From assembly GCA_963762615.1 (NCBI GenBank), contig CAVXLG010000012.1, positions 434,001 through 498,000 of the forward strand: DNA of 64,000 nt, in the 5' to 3' direction. The DNA comes from PALSA-505 sp963762615 (GTDB taxonomy: Bacteria; Actinomycetota; Actinomycetes; Streptosporangiales; Streptosporangiaceae). A model generated the notes under the pieces. It saw nothing but the letters and a program-made list of their open reading frames with translations. It had not been told where the DNA came from and did no database searches. Shown here one piece after another: positions 25,552 to 34,488 of this stretch (position 1 is the stretch's first letter; each line of letters begins with the position of its first letter). A program made the position numbers and the translations under genes.

Positions 25552-27014
25552 GCCCTCAATTCTCCCGTACCCGGTCGCTCCGCCTGCGGGCAGCGTGATC
25601 TCGTGTCCGGCGGCCGCGGCCGGCGGCTGGCGGACGGGGAGCCCGCCCGCTCTCCGTGCCGCAGCCACGTCAAGGTGGTCGATGTGCCATTGCCGACGCT
25701 GGAGGGGAGGCGATGTGCCATCGACACCGCGCTGGTGCGTGCTTCAGCCGGCCGGCCGCGCAGGCCCGGTCCTGCGGTCGCTTGCCCGGCGATGTCACCG
25801 CGGTACCAGCCGCCGCGCATCCTGATCCGCCCGGCGGCCTGGTAGGCGGCGGCGCGGGCGGCCGCGAGGTCAGGTCCCGTGCCCACCGCGTTGAGCACCC
25901 GGCCGCCGGCCGATTCCAGCCGGCCGTCGGCACCGCGCCGGGTGCCCGCCTGCAGTACGTAACTCGCCGCCGTCGGTTCGGGAGAATCGAGACCTTCGAT
26001 GAGATCGCCGGTCACCGGGCCGGACGGGTACCCTTCGGCGGCGAGCACCACGGTCACCGCGGCGCCCCGGGCCCAGCGCAGCGGGCCGGCCGCTGCCAGC
26101 GAGCCGGCCGCCGCGGCGTGCAGCAGCCCGCCCAGCGGGGTGGCCAGCCGGTCCAGCACGACCTGGGTTTCCGGGTCGCCGAACCGGGCGTTGAACTCCA
26201 CCACCCTGATGCCGTCGCTGGTCAGGCACAGGCCGGCGTAGAGCAGGCCGCGGTAGGGCGTGCCGCGGCGGCGCAGCTCGTCGAGCGCGGGCTGGATCAC
26301 GGTGTCCATCACCTGCCCGGCTATCCCGCCGGGCAGCCACGGCAGCGGGGCGTAGGCGCCCATGCCGCCGGTGTTCGGCCCCTGATCGCCGTCGCGGGCG
26401 CGCTTGAAGTCCTGGGCCGGCATCAGCGGCAGGGCGGTGCTGCCGTCGCAGAGCGCGAACAGCGACAGCTCGGGACCGTCGAGGAACTCCTCGATGACGA
26501 CCGTGCCGCAGCTCTCCGCGTGCCTGACCGCCGCGGCCAGGTCGGTGGTGACCAGGACTCCCTTACCGCCGGCCAGCCCGTCGTCCTTCACCACATACGG
26601 CGGGCCGAACTCGCTGAGCGCCGCGGCCACCTGGCTGGCCGTGACGCAGCTGCGGGACGCGGCGGTAGGGATGCCCGCGGCCGCCATGATGTCTTTCGCG
26701 AACGACTTCGAGCCCTCGATCATGGCCGCCGCCCGGTCCGGTCCGAAGCAGGCGAAGCTCGCCGCGCGCAGCGCGTCGCCCGCGCCCGCCACCAGCGGAG
26801 CCTCCGGGCCGATCACGACCAGCTCCGCGTCCAGCCGCCTGGCCAGGGCGACGATGTCCGCGGGATCGGTGGCCGTCACCGGGTGCAACTCGGCGAGCCC
26901 GCCGATGCCCGGGTTGCCGGGAGCAGCGTGCAGGCTCGTGACCTCGGGATCGGCGGCCAGGGACCGGGCCAGCGCGTGCTCGCGGCCGCCGGACCCGATG
27001 ACGAGGACTCGCAC
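25548..27014 (-). CDS. purD: Phosphoribosylamine-glycine ligase PurD with C-terminal extension
   Basis: ATP-grasp ligase joining glycine to phosphoribosylamine in purine synthesis. Typical head MRVLVIGSGGREHALARSL, the KDDGLAGGKGV loop, and GPNTGGMGAYAP and FNARFGDPETQ metal/ATP motifs are present. Usual family proteins end soon after MRGGWYRGDIA; here the frame continues for about 70 low-complexity, Arg/Pro/Ser-rich residues to a TGA that overlaps the purB ATG. The tail could be real (the ATGA junction argues for it) or follow from an indel. GTG 27014 is the start; a 75-bp tandem duplication places a second copy of it upstream. Confidence 0.9.
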   Translation of the reverse strand: MRVLVIGSGGREHALARSLAADPEVTSLHAAPGNPGIGGLAELHPVTATDPADIVALARRLDAELVVIGPEAPLVAGAGDALRAASFACFGPDRAAAMIEGSKSFAKDIMAAAGIPTAASRSCVTASQVAAALSEFGPPYVVKDDGLAGGKGVLVTTDLAAAVRHAESCGTVVIEEFLDGPELSLFALCDGSTALPLMPAQDFKRARDGDQGPNTGGMGAYAPLPWLPGGIAGQVMDTVIQPALDELRRRGTPYRGLLYAGLCLTSDGIRVVEFNARFGDPETQVVLDRLATPLGGLLHAAAAGSLAAAGPLRWARGAAVTVVLAAEGYPSGPVTGDLIEGLDSPEPTAASYVLQAGTRRGADGRLESAGGRVLNAVGTGPDLAAARAAAYQAAGRIRMRGGWYRGDIAGQATAGPGLRGRPAEARTSAVSMAHRLPSSVGNGTSTTLTWLRHGERAGSPSASRRPRPPDTRSRCPQAERPGTGELRA

Positions 27015-27110
27015 GGCGGCGAGCCTACCGCCCGCGGGACCGGGCCAGCGCGTGCTCGCGGCCGCCGGACCCGATGACGAGGACTCGCACGGCGGCGAGC
27101 CTACCGCCCG
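26960..27110. repeat. 75-bp tandem duplication across the purD start
   Basis: 26960-27034 is repeated at 27036-27110 with period 76. The unit contains the GTG start, the first 18 codons of purD and about 20 bases upstream. Because 76 is not a multiple of three, the outer copy makes a separate 21-codon frame, MRVLVIGSGGREHALARSRG plus one Arg, ending at a TAG 10 bases before the real GTG. Confidence 0.95.
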
Positions 27111-27144
27111 GTTACCGCCGGGTCATCGGCCGGTCAGCGGCCGG

Positions 27145-28429
27145 TCAGGCCAGCGGCCGGAGCTGGAGCGTCTGGTCACGGCGCGGGCCGACGCCGACCG
27201 CGGCGACGGGCGCGCCGGCCAGATCCTCCAGCGTCTTGACGTAGGCCTGCGCGTTGCGCGGCAGGTCGGCGAACTCCCGGGCCGCGGAGATGTCCTCCCA
27301 CCAGCCGTCCAGGTACTCGTAGACCGGACGGGCGTGGTGGAACTCGGTCTGGGTCATCGGGATCTCGTCGTGCCTGACGCCGTCGATCTCATAGCCGACG
27401 CAGATCGGCACCTTGTCCAGGCCGGACAGCACGTCCAGCTTGGTGATGAAGTAGTCGGTAATGCCGTTGACCCGGGTCGCGTACCTGGCGATCACCGCGT
27501 CGAACCAGCCGGTGCGGCGCTCCCGGCCGGTGGTGACCCCGTATTCCGCGCCGGTCTTGCGCAGCCACTCACCCTGGGCATCGAGCAGCTCGGTGGGGAA
27601 CGGGCCCGCGCCTACCCGGGTGGTGTAAGCCTTCAGTATCCCGATGACCTTGGTGATCCTGGTCGGGCCGATGGCCGAGCCCGCGCAGGCGCCGCCCGCG
27701 GTCGGCGAGGACGAGGTCACGAACGGATAAGTTCCGTGATCCACGTCCAGCAGCGTGGCCTGGGCACCCTCCAGCAGCAGGGTCCTACCAGCGTCGAGGG
27801 CCCGGTTGAGGACCAGCCCGGTGTCGGCGGTGTAGGGCCGCATCCGCGTGCCGTAGGCCACGTACTCCTCGGCGACCGCCGCCGCCTCGATGCCGCGGCG
27901 GTTGTAGACCTTGCTGAGGACCTGGTTCTTCTCGCGCAGCACTAGGTCGAGCTTCTGCCGCAGGATGCCGGGATCGAACAGATCCTGGACGCGGATCCCC
28001 ACCCGGGCCACCTTGTCGGCATAGGCCGGCCCGATCCCGCGGCCGGTGGTGCCTATCCGGGCGCTGCCCAGGTAGCGTTCGGTCACCTTGTCCAGGGCTC
28101 GCTGGTGCGGCATGATCAGGTGCGCGTTCGCCGAGATCAGCAGCCGCTCGCAGGAGATCCCCCGGGCCTGCAGGCCGTCGATCTCCTCGAACAGCACCCT
28201 CGGGATCGATCACGACGCCGTTGCCGATCACCGGGGTCACCTGGGGTGAGAGCACTCCGGAGGGCAGCAGGTGCAGCGCGTAGCTGTCGTCGCCAATGAC
28301 CACCGTGTGCCCGGCGTTGTTCCCGCCCTGGTAGCGGATCACATAGTCGACCTGGTCACCGAGCAGGTCGGTTGCCTTGCCTTTGCCTTCGTCGCCCCAC
28401 TGGGCGCCGACGAGCACGATGGCCGGCAT
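27145..28429 (-). CDS. purA: Adenylosuccinate synthetase PurA, interrupted by a one-base insertion
   Basis: GTP-dependent enzyme converting IMP to adenylosuccinate. The head MPAIVLVGAQWGDEGKGKAT with the GTP-binding loop, and the RYQGGNNAGHTVV segment, are in the first frame, which continues to VIGNGVVIDP. The rest (VLFEEIDGLQARGI, IGTTGRGIGPAYADKVAR, and the C-terminal GVGPRRDQTLQ) is in another frame. They join as VVIDPEVLFEE if one base of the GGG at about 28197-28199 is removed. The enzyme is usually essential in the absence of salvage, so sequence error is likely. Precedes purD in the same direction. Confidence 0.9.
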
Positions 28430-28649
28430 CGGGCCTACTCCTCCCTTGCGCTGCGTCTGCGCTCGACGGGCCGCGCCGGAAAGGCTGTGGCGCGCCAGCC
28501 GGATGCGGGTCCGTGCCCGCGTCGCCTGCCGCCGCCCGTACGCTCGGCTACTAGCGCGGCAGGGGCCGCGCGTTCCGAGGCTACCGGAATGTGGCCCGGT
28601 GAGACGGTCGGCGCGTGCGGGGATGCGGATGCGCCGGAAAGGGCCGCCG

Positions 28650-29168
28650 GTGATCATCCGGAGCCGGAGCGAGGGCGAGCTGGGCGAGTGCGTGAGGATC
28701 CTTGCTGAGGTTCACCGCCGCGATGGCTACCCGATGAGATGGCCGGCTGATCCGGCACGCTTCCTGGCGGACCCCGATTTCCTCGGGGCGTGGGTGGCAA
28801 TCGTCGATGGCCGGCTGGCGGGCCATGTGGTCCTGTCCGCGGCCGGCCCGGGGGATGCGGCCGCGGCCCTGCTCGGCGACGGCGCGGCCATGGTGAGCCG
28901 GCTGTTCGTCGCTCCCGCCGCGCGCGGCCGCGGGACCGGGGCTGCCTTGCTCGGGCACGCGACAGGAGAGGCACATAAGTGCGGCCTCGTCCCTGTGCTC
29001 GACGTCCTGGCAGCCAACAGCGCCTCGGTCGCCTTCTACGAGCGCCTCGGCTGGCGCCTGCTGGGTGTCGCCGAGGCACAGTGGGATCACGACCGGGTCA
29101 CGGTTCGCAGCTACGCTGGCCCGGCCGCGCCTCCGGCAGGCCCGCCTCCTGGGGCCGCGCCTCCGTAA
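28650..29168 (+). CDS. GNAT-family N-acetyltransferase
   Basis: Acetyl-CoA-dependent acyltransferase with a single GNAT fold. The acetyl-CoA-binding motif SRLFVAPAARGRGTGAALLG is at about residues 72-91 and the C-terminal SVAFYERLGWR at about 120-130. Substrate unknown. GTG 28650 has GGAAAGGG seven bases upstream; the upstream frame is unlike the family. The last 20 residues are Pro/Ala-rich. Divergent from purA. Confidence 0.87.
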   Translation: MIIRSRSEGELGECVRILAEVHRRDGYPMRWPADPARFLADPDFLGAWVAIVDGRLAGHVVLSAAGPGDAAAALLGDGAAMVSRLFVAPAARGRGTGAALLGHATGEAHKCGLVPVLDVLAANSASVAFYERLGWRLLGVAEAQWDHDRVTVRSYAGPAAPPAGPPPGAAPP

Positions 29169-29222
29169 GCCCGCCTCCCGGGCCGCGCATTCCGCGAGGC
29201 GCCTCCCCGCGGGCGGCGGCCG

Positions 29223-29636
29223 CTAGCCGCTGAGCTGCGCGGCGGCCTCGGCGCTGCTGTCGCGCAGGAAGTCGCGGCACCGGATCGCCTCGTCGCCTTC
29301 TCCTATGGCCGCGGCGGCGCGGCCCAGCATGGACAGCGACCGGAGGAAACCACGGTTCGGCTCATGCTCCCAGGGGATCGGGCCGTGTCCGCCCCAGCCA
29401 GCCCGGCGCAGCTGATCGAGACCGCGGTGGTAGCCGGTCCGCGCGTAGGCGTACGCCTGGACGACTTCGCCCTGCTCGAAGGCATTCTCCGCCAGCGTGG
29501 CCCAGGCGGCCGAATGGCCCGGGAATCTGGCTGCGACCTCGGCCGGGTCGGTGCCGTCGGCCAGCAGCGCGTCGGCTACGGGATGTTCAGGCAGGTACGT
29601 GGGGGCAGGTCCGGCCAGCAGGTTCTCATGGTCCAT
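29223..29636 (-). CDS. DUF3151 protein
   Basis: Actinobacterial conserved protein of unknown function, 137 residues and full length. It opens MDHENLLAGPAPTYLPEHP, and has the central YARTGYHRGLDQLRRAGW and the C-terminal LGRAAAAIGEGDEAIRCRDFL segments typical of the family, which is mostly helical and TPR-like. In actinobacteria it commonly sits between fba and purA, as here. Confidence 0.88.
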   Translation of the reverse strand: MDHENLLAGPAPTYLPEHPVADALLADGTDPAEVAARFPGHSAAWATLAENAFEQGEVVQAYAYARTGYHRGLDQLRRAGWGGHGPIPWEHEPNRGFLRSLSMLGRAAAAIGEGDEAIRCRDFLRDSSAEAAAQLSG

Positions 29637-29696
29637 CCGCCCATCTTGCCCGCTCCGCGCGTCCGCCGGGCCCTCGCCGTGGCGCCCGGGCCGGAT

Positions 29697-30104
29697 TCAG
29701 CCCAGGTGCTTGCCCGCGGACATCAGGTCCCCGCAGGCCTGCTGGATCCGGGCGGTCATCGATGCCTCGGCGGCCTTCCCCCAGGACCGCGGGTCGTAGT
29801 CCTTCTTCCTGCCGATGTCGCCGTCCACCTTGAGCACGCCGTCGTAGTTGGTGAACATGTGCCCGGCGATCGGCCGGGTGAACGCATACTGCGTGTCGGT
29901 GTCCACGTTCATCTTGACCACGCCGTAGGAGACCGAAGGCCGCAGTTTCACGTGGCCGGGCTTGTAGACGCCGTGCACGTTGCCGAACGTCGCGGCCAGG
30001 AGGTACCGGCCGCGCTCGCCGAGCCCGAGCGCCCCGGCGGTGGCCAGCGCGTCCTCAGGGGTGCTGTACAGCTTCTCGTTGATCTCGCCGCCGAGGACAC
30101 CTAC
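29697..30104 (-). pseudogene. Relic of class II fructose-bisphosphate aldolase (fba)
   Basis: Reads VGVLGGEINEKLYSTPEDAL, then LAATFGNVHGVYKPGHVKLR, then SYGVVKMNVDTDTQYAFTRP and NYDGVLKVDGDIGRKKDYDP to a normal stop at 29697. From memory of actinobacterial class II aldolases, roughly the first 180 residues are missing. A short deletion follows GGE, and about 40 residues are missing between KLRPS and VSYGVV, removing the GGSGS substrate loop. A stop in frame at 30126-30128, and no start codon after it, leave it untranslatable in this form. It abuts the pyrE stop directly, so a deletion has fused the two loci. A functional aldolase must lie elsewhere. Confidence 0.85.
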
Positions 30105-30679
30105 CCCAGGCCCAGGTCGGAAAGCTCATAGGCGGCGCGGTAGGGCAGTCCCCACTCGAGCACCCGCGCCCGCGCGCCCCGGTCGACGATCACCGCGACG
30201 CCTACCACCTCAGCGCCGGCCTCCCGCAGCGCGTCCACCGCCGAGAGCACCGAGTTTCCCGTCGTCGACGTGTCCTCGACGGCCAGCACGCGGCGCCCGG
30301 CCACGTCCGGTCCCTCGATCCGTCGTTGCAGGCCGTGCGCCTTGTCCGCCTTGCGCACCACGAACGCGTCGAGCGGCCGCTCACTGCCGGCCGCCGCGTG
30401 CATCATCGCGGTGGCCACCGGGTCGGCGCCCAGCGTGAGGCCGCCCACGGCCTGGTACGCAAGGTCCGCGGTGGCCGCCAGCATCACCCGGCCCGCGAGC
30501 GGGGCGATGCGGCCGGCCAGGAGCACGCGCCGCAGGTCGATGTACCAGCTGGCGCGCTGTCCTGAAGACAGCACGAAGTCGCCGTGCACGACGGCGTGCT
30601 TGCGTATCTCCTGGAGCAGTTCCTCGCGGTCGCCCACGGAAGGCGAGCCTAGCGGCCGGCCGGTAACGGGTCTGCTCAC
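30101..30679 (-). CDS. pyrE: Orotate phosphoribosyltransferase
   Basis: Forms orotidine monophosphate from orotate and PRPP. The PRPP-binding motif RRVLAVEDTSTTGNSVLSAV is at about residues 128-147, VVRKADKAHG near 107, and the N-terminal GDFVLSSGQRASWYIDLRR near 34. The GTG at 30679 overlaps the epimerase stop (GTGA), supporting this start over an internal one, which leaves a 15-residue N-terminal addition. 192 residues. The 3' end abuts the fba relic. Confidence 0.92.
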   Translation of the reverse strand: MSRPVTGRPLGSPSVGDREELLQEIRKHAVVHGDFVLSSGQRASWYIDLRRVLLAGRIAPLAGRVMLAATADLAYQAVGGLTLGADPVATAMMHAAAGSERPLDAFVVRKADKAHGLQRRIEGPDVAGRRVLAVEDTSTTGNSVLSAVDALREAGAEVVGVAVIVDRGARARVLEWGLPYRAAYELSDLGLG

Positions 30680-31698
30680 AGCGCGGCCAGGATGGCCTGC
30701 TCCCGTTCCGGGTCGAGCCCGATCCCCGGCCGCCGGGCCACATCATGCACCGGCCTGGCCTGGGCGGCAGCGTCCTGAACCAGCCAGCTCCAGGTGTCAC
30801 GGACGGTGTCGGCAAGCGGCCGGTATCGCATTCCGGCCAGCGTGGCGCGTTCGCCGGAGGCCTCCCACGTGCCCGCAAGCTCGGGTATGTCCGGAGCCCA
30901 CATGGGCAGGTCGGTATACGGCGCGACGCCGGCGGCCAGCAGCACGTCATCGGGCGCCCAGATCAGCTCGGCGGTCGTGCCGGAGCCTGCGCGGGCCGCG
31001 GCGAGGCAGGCGCCCATCAGCTCGCCGAACGTGCACCCCCGCGGGCCGGGGACGTTGACGACCCCGGTAATCCCGCGACGGACGCTGTCCAGCATCCAGC
31101 TAGCCAGGTCGCGGGCATCGGTCAGCCGGACCGGCCTGCCGGGGTCGCCCGGGGCCAGCACCCGGCCGCCCCGGGCCAGCCTGGCCAGCCACCACGGCAG
31201 CCTGCCCACGTCGTCGTGCGGCCCCGCGATGAGGCCAGGGCGCACGATCAGGTGCCTGCCGGGGAATGCCGCCGCCACCGCGCGTTCGGAACCTGATTTG
31301 AGCCTGCCGTATCCCAGCGACGCCACGTCGCCCTGGGCATCGGGCGGGCACTCGCGGGTCGGCGATTCCTCGGTCACCGGCTCCCTCGGCCGGCCGGAGT
31401 ACACCGAGAGGCTGGACACGTAGGAGTAATGACCCGCGTGGCCGGCCAGCAGCCCGGCGGACGCGGCCACGTGTGCCGGAGCCGTCACCGAGGTGTCGAT
31501 GACCGCGTCCCAGTCCCGGTCGGCCAGCGGGAGCATGTCCGGCCGCCTGGTCCGGTCGCCGTGCAGCGCCTCGGCCCCCGGCCTGGGCTCGCCGTGCCGC
31601 CCCCTGGTGAAGGTCGTCACGTCGTGGCCGCGCGAGACCGCCTGGTCAACGAGCGCCCGCCCGACGAACTGGGTGCCGCCGAGCACGAGAATCCGCAT
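30676..31698 (-). CDS. NAD-dependent epimerase/reductase-like protein
   Basis: Extended SDR protein with GGTQFVGRALV at residues 7-17, SYVSSLSVYSG near 92 and the catalytic YxxxK replaced by YGRLKSG (Tyr-x3-Lys spacing kept). 340 residues. Similar actinobacterial reductases have the C-terminal segment PLADTVRDTWSWL seen here. Substrate unknown. Four-base GTGA overlap with pyrE downstream implies co-translation, which links it loosely to pyrimidine metabolism only by position. Confidence 0.82.
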   Translation of the reverse strand: MRILVLGGTQFVGRALVDQAVSRGHDVTTFTRGRHGEPRPGAEALHGDRTRRPDMLPLADRDWDAVIDTSVTAPAHVAASAGLLAGHAGHYSYVSSLSVYSGRPREPVTEESPTRECPPDAQGDVASLGYGRLKSGSERAVAAAFPGRHLIVRPGLIAGPHDDVGRLPWWLARLARGGRVLAPGDPGRPVRLTDARDLASWMLDSVRRGITGVVNVPGPRGCTFGELMGACLAAARAGSGTTAELIWAPDDVLLAAGVAPYTDLPMWAPDIPELAGTWEASGERATLAGMRYRPLADTVRDTWSWLVQDAAAQARPVHDVARRPGIGLDPEREQAILAAL

Positions 31699-31873
31699 GA
31701 CGCGACATTCTGCCTGATCGTCGCCGAATTCACGGAACGGCTTCCGCCGTGAGCGGACTTGAATACCCTGGAGAACGCCCGCGGGCTGATGACCGGACCC
31801 ACGGGGCGGGCGGGCTGGGCACTGGTTACCTCCCGCGCCTCAACCTCCCCGCGTCGAGGAAGGACGGTGTCAG

Positions 31874-33643
31874 GTGGATCGCTGCGCGCTGTTCGCGGAC
31901 GCCGGATACGTACTGGCCGACGGTGCGATGGCCGTACACGGAACCAGCCGCAGGGAGTCCGTTTCCTGGGATTACGCCGGCCTGCTCGGATTCTTCACGG
32001 ACCTGGCCGCCGAACGGACCGGCCAGCCGATGCTGCGCTGTTACTGGTATGAAACGACCATCGACGGCCGCCGGACCGCCGAGCACGAGACGCTCGCCGA
32101 CCTGCCGGGACTCATGCTGCGGCTCGCCTCGCCGCTGCCGGGCCAGCGTGACGCCGCCGACACCGGGATCCACCGCGACCTCGCCGCCCTGGCCGGGAAC
32201 CGCGCCGTCTGCGACGTGCTGCTGGTCAGTGCCGAGGAAGATCTCACGCCGGTCGTCGCGGACGTTCAGGACCTCGGCGTACGGGTGATCATCGTTGACA
32301 TCTCGGTGGACGGGAACCGGACCGTCCCGCGTTCGCTCCGGCAGCAGTGCGACGACATCGTGGAGGTCGACGCCGCCCAGCTGCGGCCGTACGTGGAGCT
32401 GATCGCCGGCGCCGAGCCTGCCCGCTACGACGAGCAGTACGCGACCAGCATCTACGGCGGGAAGCAGCTGGCGAACGGGCACGCCGCCGGCGTGGGCGGA
32501 GGCAGTCACCAGGACCTGTCGTCCGCCGCCGCCGGATCGCACCCGGCAGCGCCAGCGGTATACGCCGCGCCGGGCGTCGCCGAGTACCAGCCTGCGGCCC
32601 AGCCGGCCGCGCGGCAGCCGCCCGCGCCGCCGCGGCCTGAGCCCGTTCCGGCTGCGGACGCCGGGCCCTCTGAGCCGAACGTCCGGGGGATGCACAGAAG
32701 CCATGCCGCGGGGAACTCCTCGCCGCTGTCCGGCCAGCCGCCGCTGTCCGCCCCGCCTCAGCAGGCTCCGCCGAGGACGCAGCCGCACAGCCCGCGGCCC
32801 CCGGCCGGACAGCCCGGACTGCCGGCGCCCCCGCTCTACACCGCACCCGCATCGGCCTCCTTCCGCGAGCCCGCGGCACCTTCCGGGCCGGCCGGGCAGG
32901 AACTGCCCGCGGCGCGGCCGGGACCCGCGGCGGGCGCTCCGGCCACGGCCGCTTCTAGTGAGGCCGCGGATCCCGCGGTGGCGCCTCCCCCGCCATCCGG
33001 CCAGCGCGCGGCCGGTCCGCGCCCTCCCTACGCGCCCTCGCACCTGAGCAGCTTCGACGACCCGGAGGGCAGCCAGTTTTCCCCGGCTCCGGCCGGGCAG
33101 TTCGGCAGCACGCCCCGCGGCCTGCCATCCCGCCGCGGTTCGCAGCCGGACGGCCTGCCCGGCAATGGCGTGCCAGGAAATGGCCCGCCGGGCAATGGCC
33201 TGCCCGCGCAGCACAGCGCGCAGTCCCCGCCGCAGTCGCCGCTGGCGCCGCACGGTTCTTCGGCGCAGCATCCGGCCGCGGCCCCGAGCCCGGGCTACCT
33301 CCCGCCGGTCCCGCCGGTCCCGCCGGTCTCGCAGCCGGCTCCCTACCGCGCACAGCTGCCGGAACCGCCGCCGCCCGCAGCGTCACCGGCCACCGGAGGG
33401 TCGCTCGCGGGCATCGTTCAGACGGCTCATTCGGAGGGCTTCGAGTTCGGCGAGTCGGTGGCTCGTGAAGCGCCGGCGCTCTGGCTGGAGGCGGTGGTCG
33501 CCCGGAAGCCGCGCATGCCGTCCGATCTGGAGGCCCGTCTCCTGCAGGGCTCGGTCCTGCCCATCGATTCACTGCTGCAGGACGAGGTGCGGAACGCGCT
33601 GCGCCGCGGGTTCTGGGATGCGCTTGAGCGTTCCCGGAGATAG
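31874..33643 (+). CDS. NYN-domain protein with long Pro-rich linker
   Basis: Predicted PIN-like ribonuclease of the NYN (LabA/DUF88) family. The N-terminal domain (about 1-175) begins RCALFADAGYVLADGA with the catalytic-type Asp, and contains CDVLLVSAEEDLTPVVADVQ and GVRVIIVDIS, the usual strands with acidic residues. About 300 Pro/Ala/Gln-rich residues follow, probably disordered. A conserved-looking helical domain of about 80 residues ends the protein (HSEGFEFGESVAREAPALWL). GTG 31874. The TPR-like gene follows 90 bases later. Confidence 0.82.
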   Translation: MDRCALFADAGYVLADGAMAVHGTSRRESVSWDYAGLLGFFTDLAAERTGQPMLRCYWYETTIDGRRTAEHETLADLPGLMLRLASPLPGQRDAADTGIHRDLAALAGNRAVCDVLLVSAEEDLTPVVADVQDLGVRVIIVDISVDGNRTVPRSLRQQCDDIVEVDAAQLRPYVELIAGAEPARYDEQYATSIYGGKQLANGHAAGVGGGSHQDLSSAAAGSHPAAPAVYAAPGVAEYQPAAQPAARQPPAPPRPEPVPAADAGPSEPNVRGMHRSHAAGNSSPLSGQPPLSAPPQQAPPRTQPHSPRPPAGQPGLPAPPLYTAPASASFREPAAPSGPAGQELPAARPGPAAGAPATAASSEAADPAVAPPPPSGQRAAGPRPPYAPSHLSSFDDPEGSQFSPAPAGQFGSTPRGLPSRRGSQPDGLPGNGVPGNGPPGNGLPAQHSAQSPPQSPLAPHGSSAQHPAAAPSPGYLPPVPPVPPVSQPAPYRAQLPEPPPPAASPATGGSLAGIVQTAHSEGFEFGESVAREAPALWLEAVVARKPRMPSDLEARLLQGSVLPIDSLLQDEVRNALRRGFWDALERSRR

Positions 33644-33733
33644 AAAGCGCAGGCCGCGGCGCCTGCTCGCCGGGAAGCGCGGGCTCGCGCATTAGCCGGC
33701 ATCAAGACCTGCGTAGAGGGGTACCTTCGCACC

Positions 33734-34378
33734 GTGGCCCAGCTGTCCCGCGAGGAGTTCGACGAGATCGAATTCGGCGCCGCCCGCACCGGAGATCACC
33801 ACAGCGCCGCGCTGCGGATGAGCCTGCTCGCCGATACCTCAGCCGAGAGCAGCGAGATGTCCAGCGCCGAGGCGCACCTGCGAGCGGGCGAGCAGTGGCT
33901 GCTCGCGGACGACCCGGCGTCGGCCGCCGACGGCTTCCGCCGGGCGCTGTCCGGCGGCGGGACGTTCGTCGATGCCCAGGTCTCGCTGGCCCGCGCGCTG
34001 TTCCTGCTCGGCCAGGCCGACGAGGCGAACGAGCTGATCAGTCAGCTGGAAGCGGCCGGGCGACAGGATCCGAGGCTGTGTGACCTGGTCGCCGAGCTGC
34101 TGGTCGAGCGGTCGGACCTGATCGGCGCCCTCGACTGGGCGAACACGGGAGTAGAACTCTGCCTGCCGCCGGACGCGCGTCCCGGGCAGGCCGCCGCGGG
34201 CTCCGAGGCGCCGCCGAACAGGAGCGCGGCCGAGGCCGCCGCGGCTTCCGTGCCCCGGCAGGTCCCGCCGACCGTGGACCGGACCGAGCTGCGGATGCTG
34301 CTCAGCCTGCGCTACCGGATCCGCAATGACATCGGCCTGCCCGAAGACGGCTACGACAAGCTGCTCGACGAGCTCTAG
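33734..34378 (+). CDS. Tetratricopeptide-like repeat protein
   Basis: 214 residues. Two TPR-like helical hairpins are visible (EAHLRAGEQWLLADDPASAA, and VSLARALFLLGQADEANELI), then DLVAELLVERSDLIGALDWA. An Ala/Pro-rich insert precedes the conserved C-terminal RTELRMLLSLRYRIRNDIGL. GTG 33734 opens MAQLSREEFDEIEFG. Function unknown; it follows the NYN gene and converges on clpB. Confidence 0.72.
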   Translation: MAQLSREEFDEIEFGAARTGDHHSAALRMSLLADTSAESSEMSSAEAHLRAGEQWLLADDPASAADGFRRALSGGGTFVDAQVSLARALFLLGQADEANELISQLEAAGRQDPRLCDLVAELLVERSDLIGALDWANTGVELCLPPDARPGQAAAGSEAPPNRSAAEAAAASVPRQVPPTVDRTELRMLLSLRYRIRNDIGLPEDGYDKLLDEL

Positions 34379-34488
34379 CGGCCCGCAGGGTCCGCCGAGC
34401 GCGCGGTGCCCGCCCGGGTGTCGTGCGGCCGAAGCAGACTCCTCTTGCCGGCCAGACTAGTTCCATCCGCGCCGCCGCGGCGTGACGG

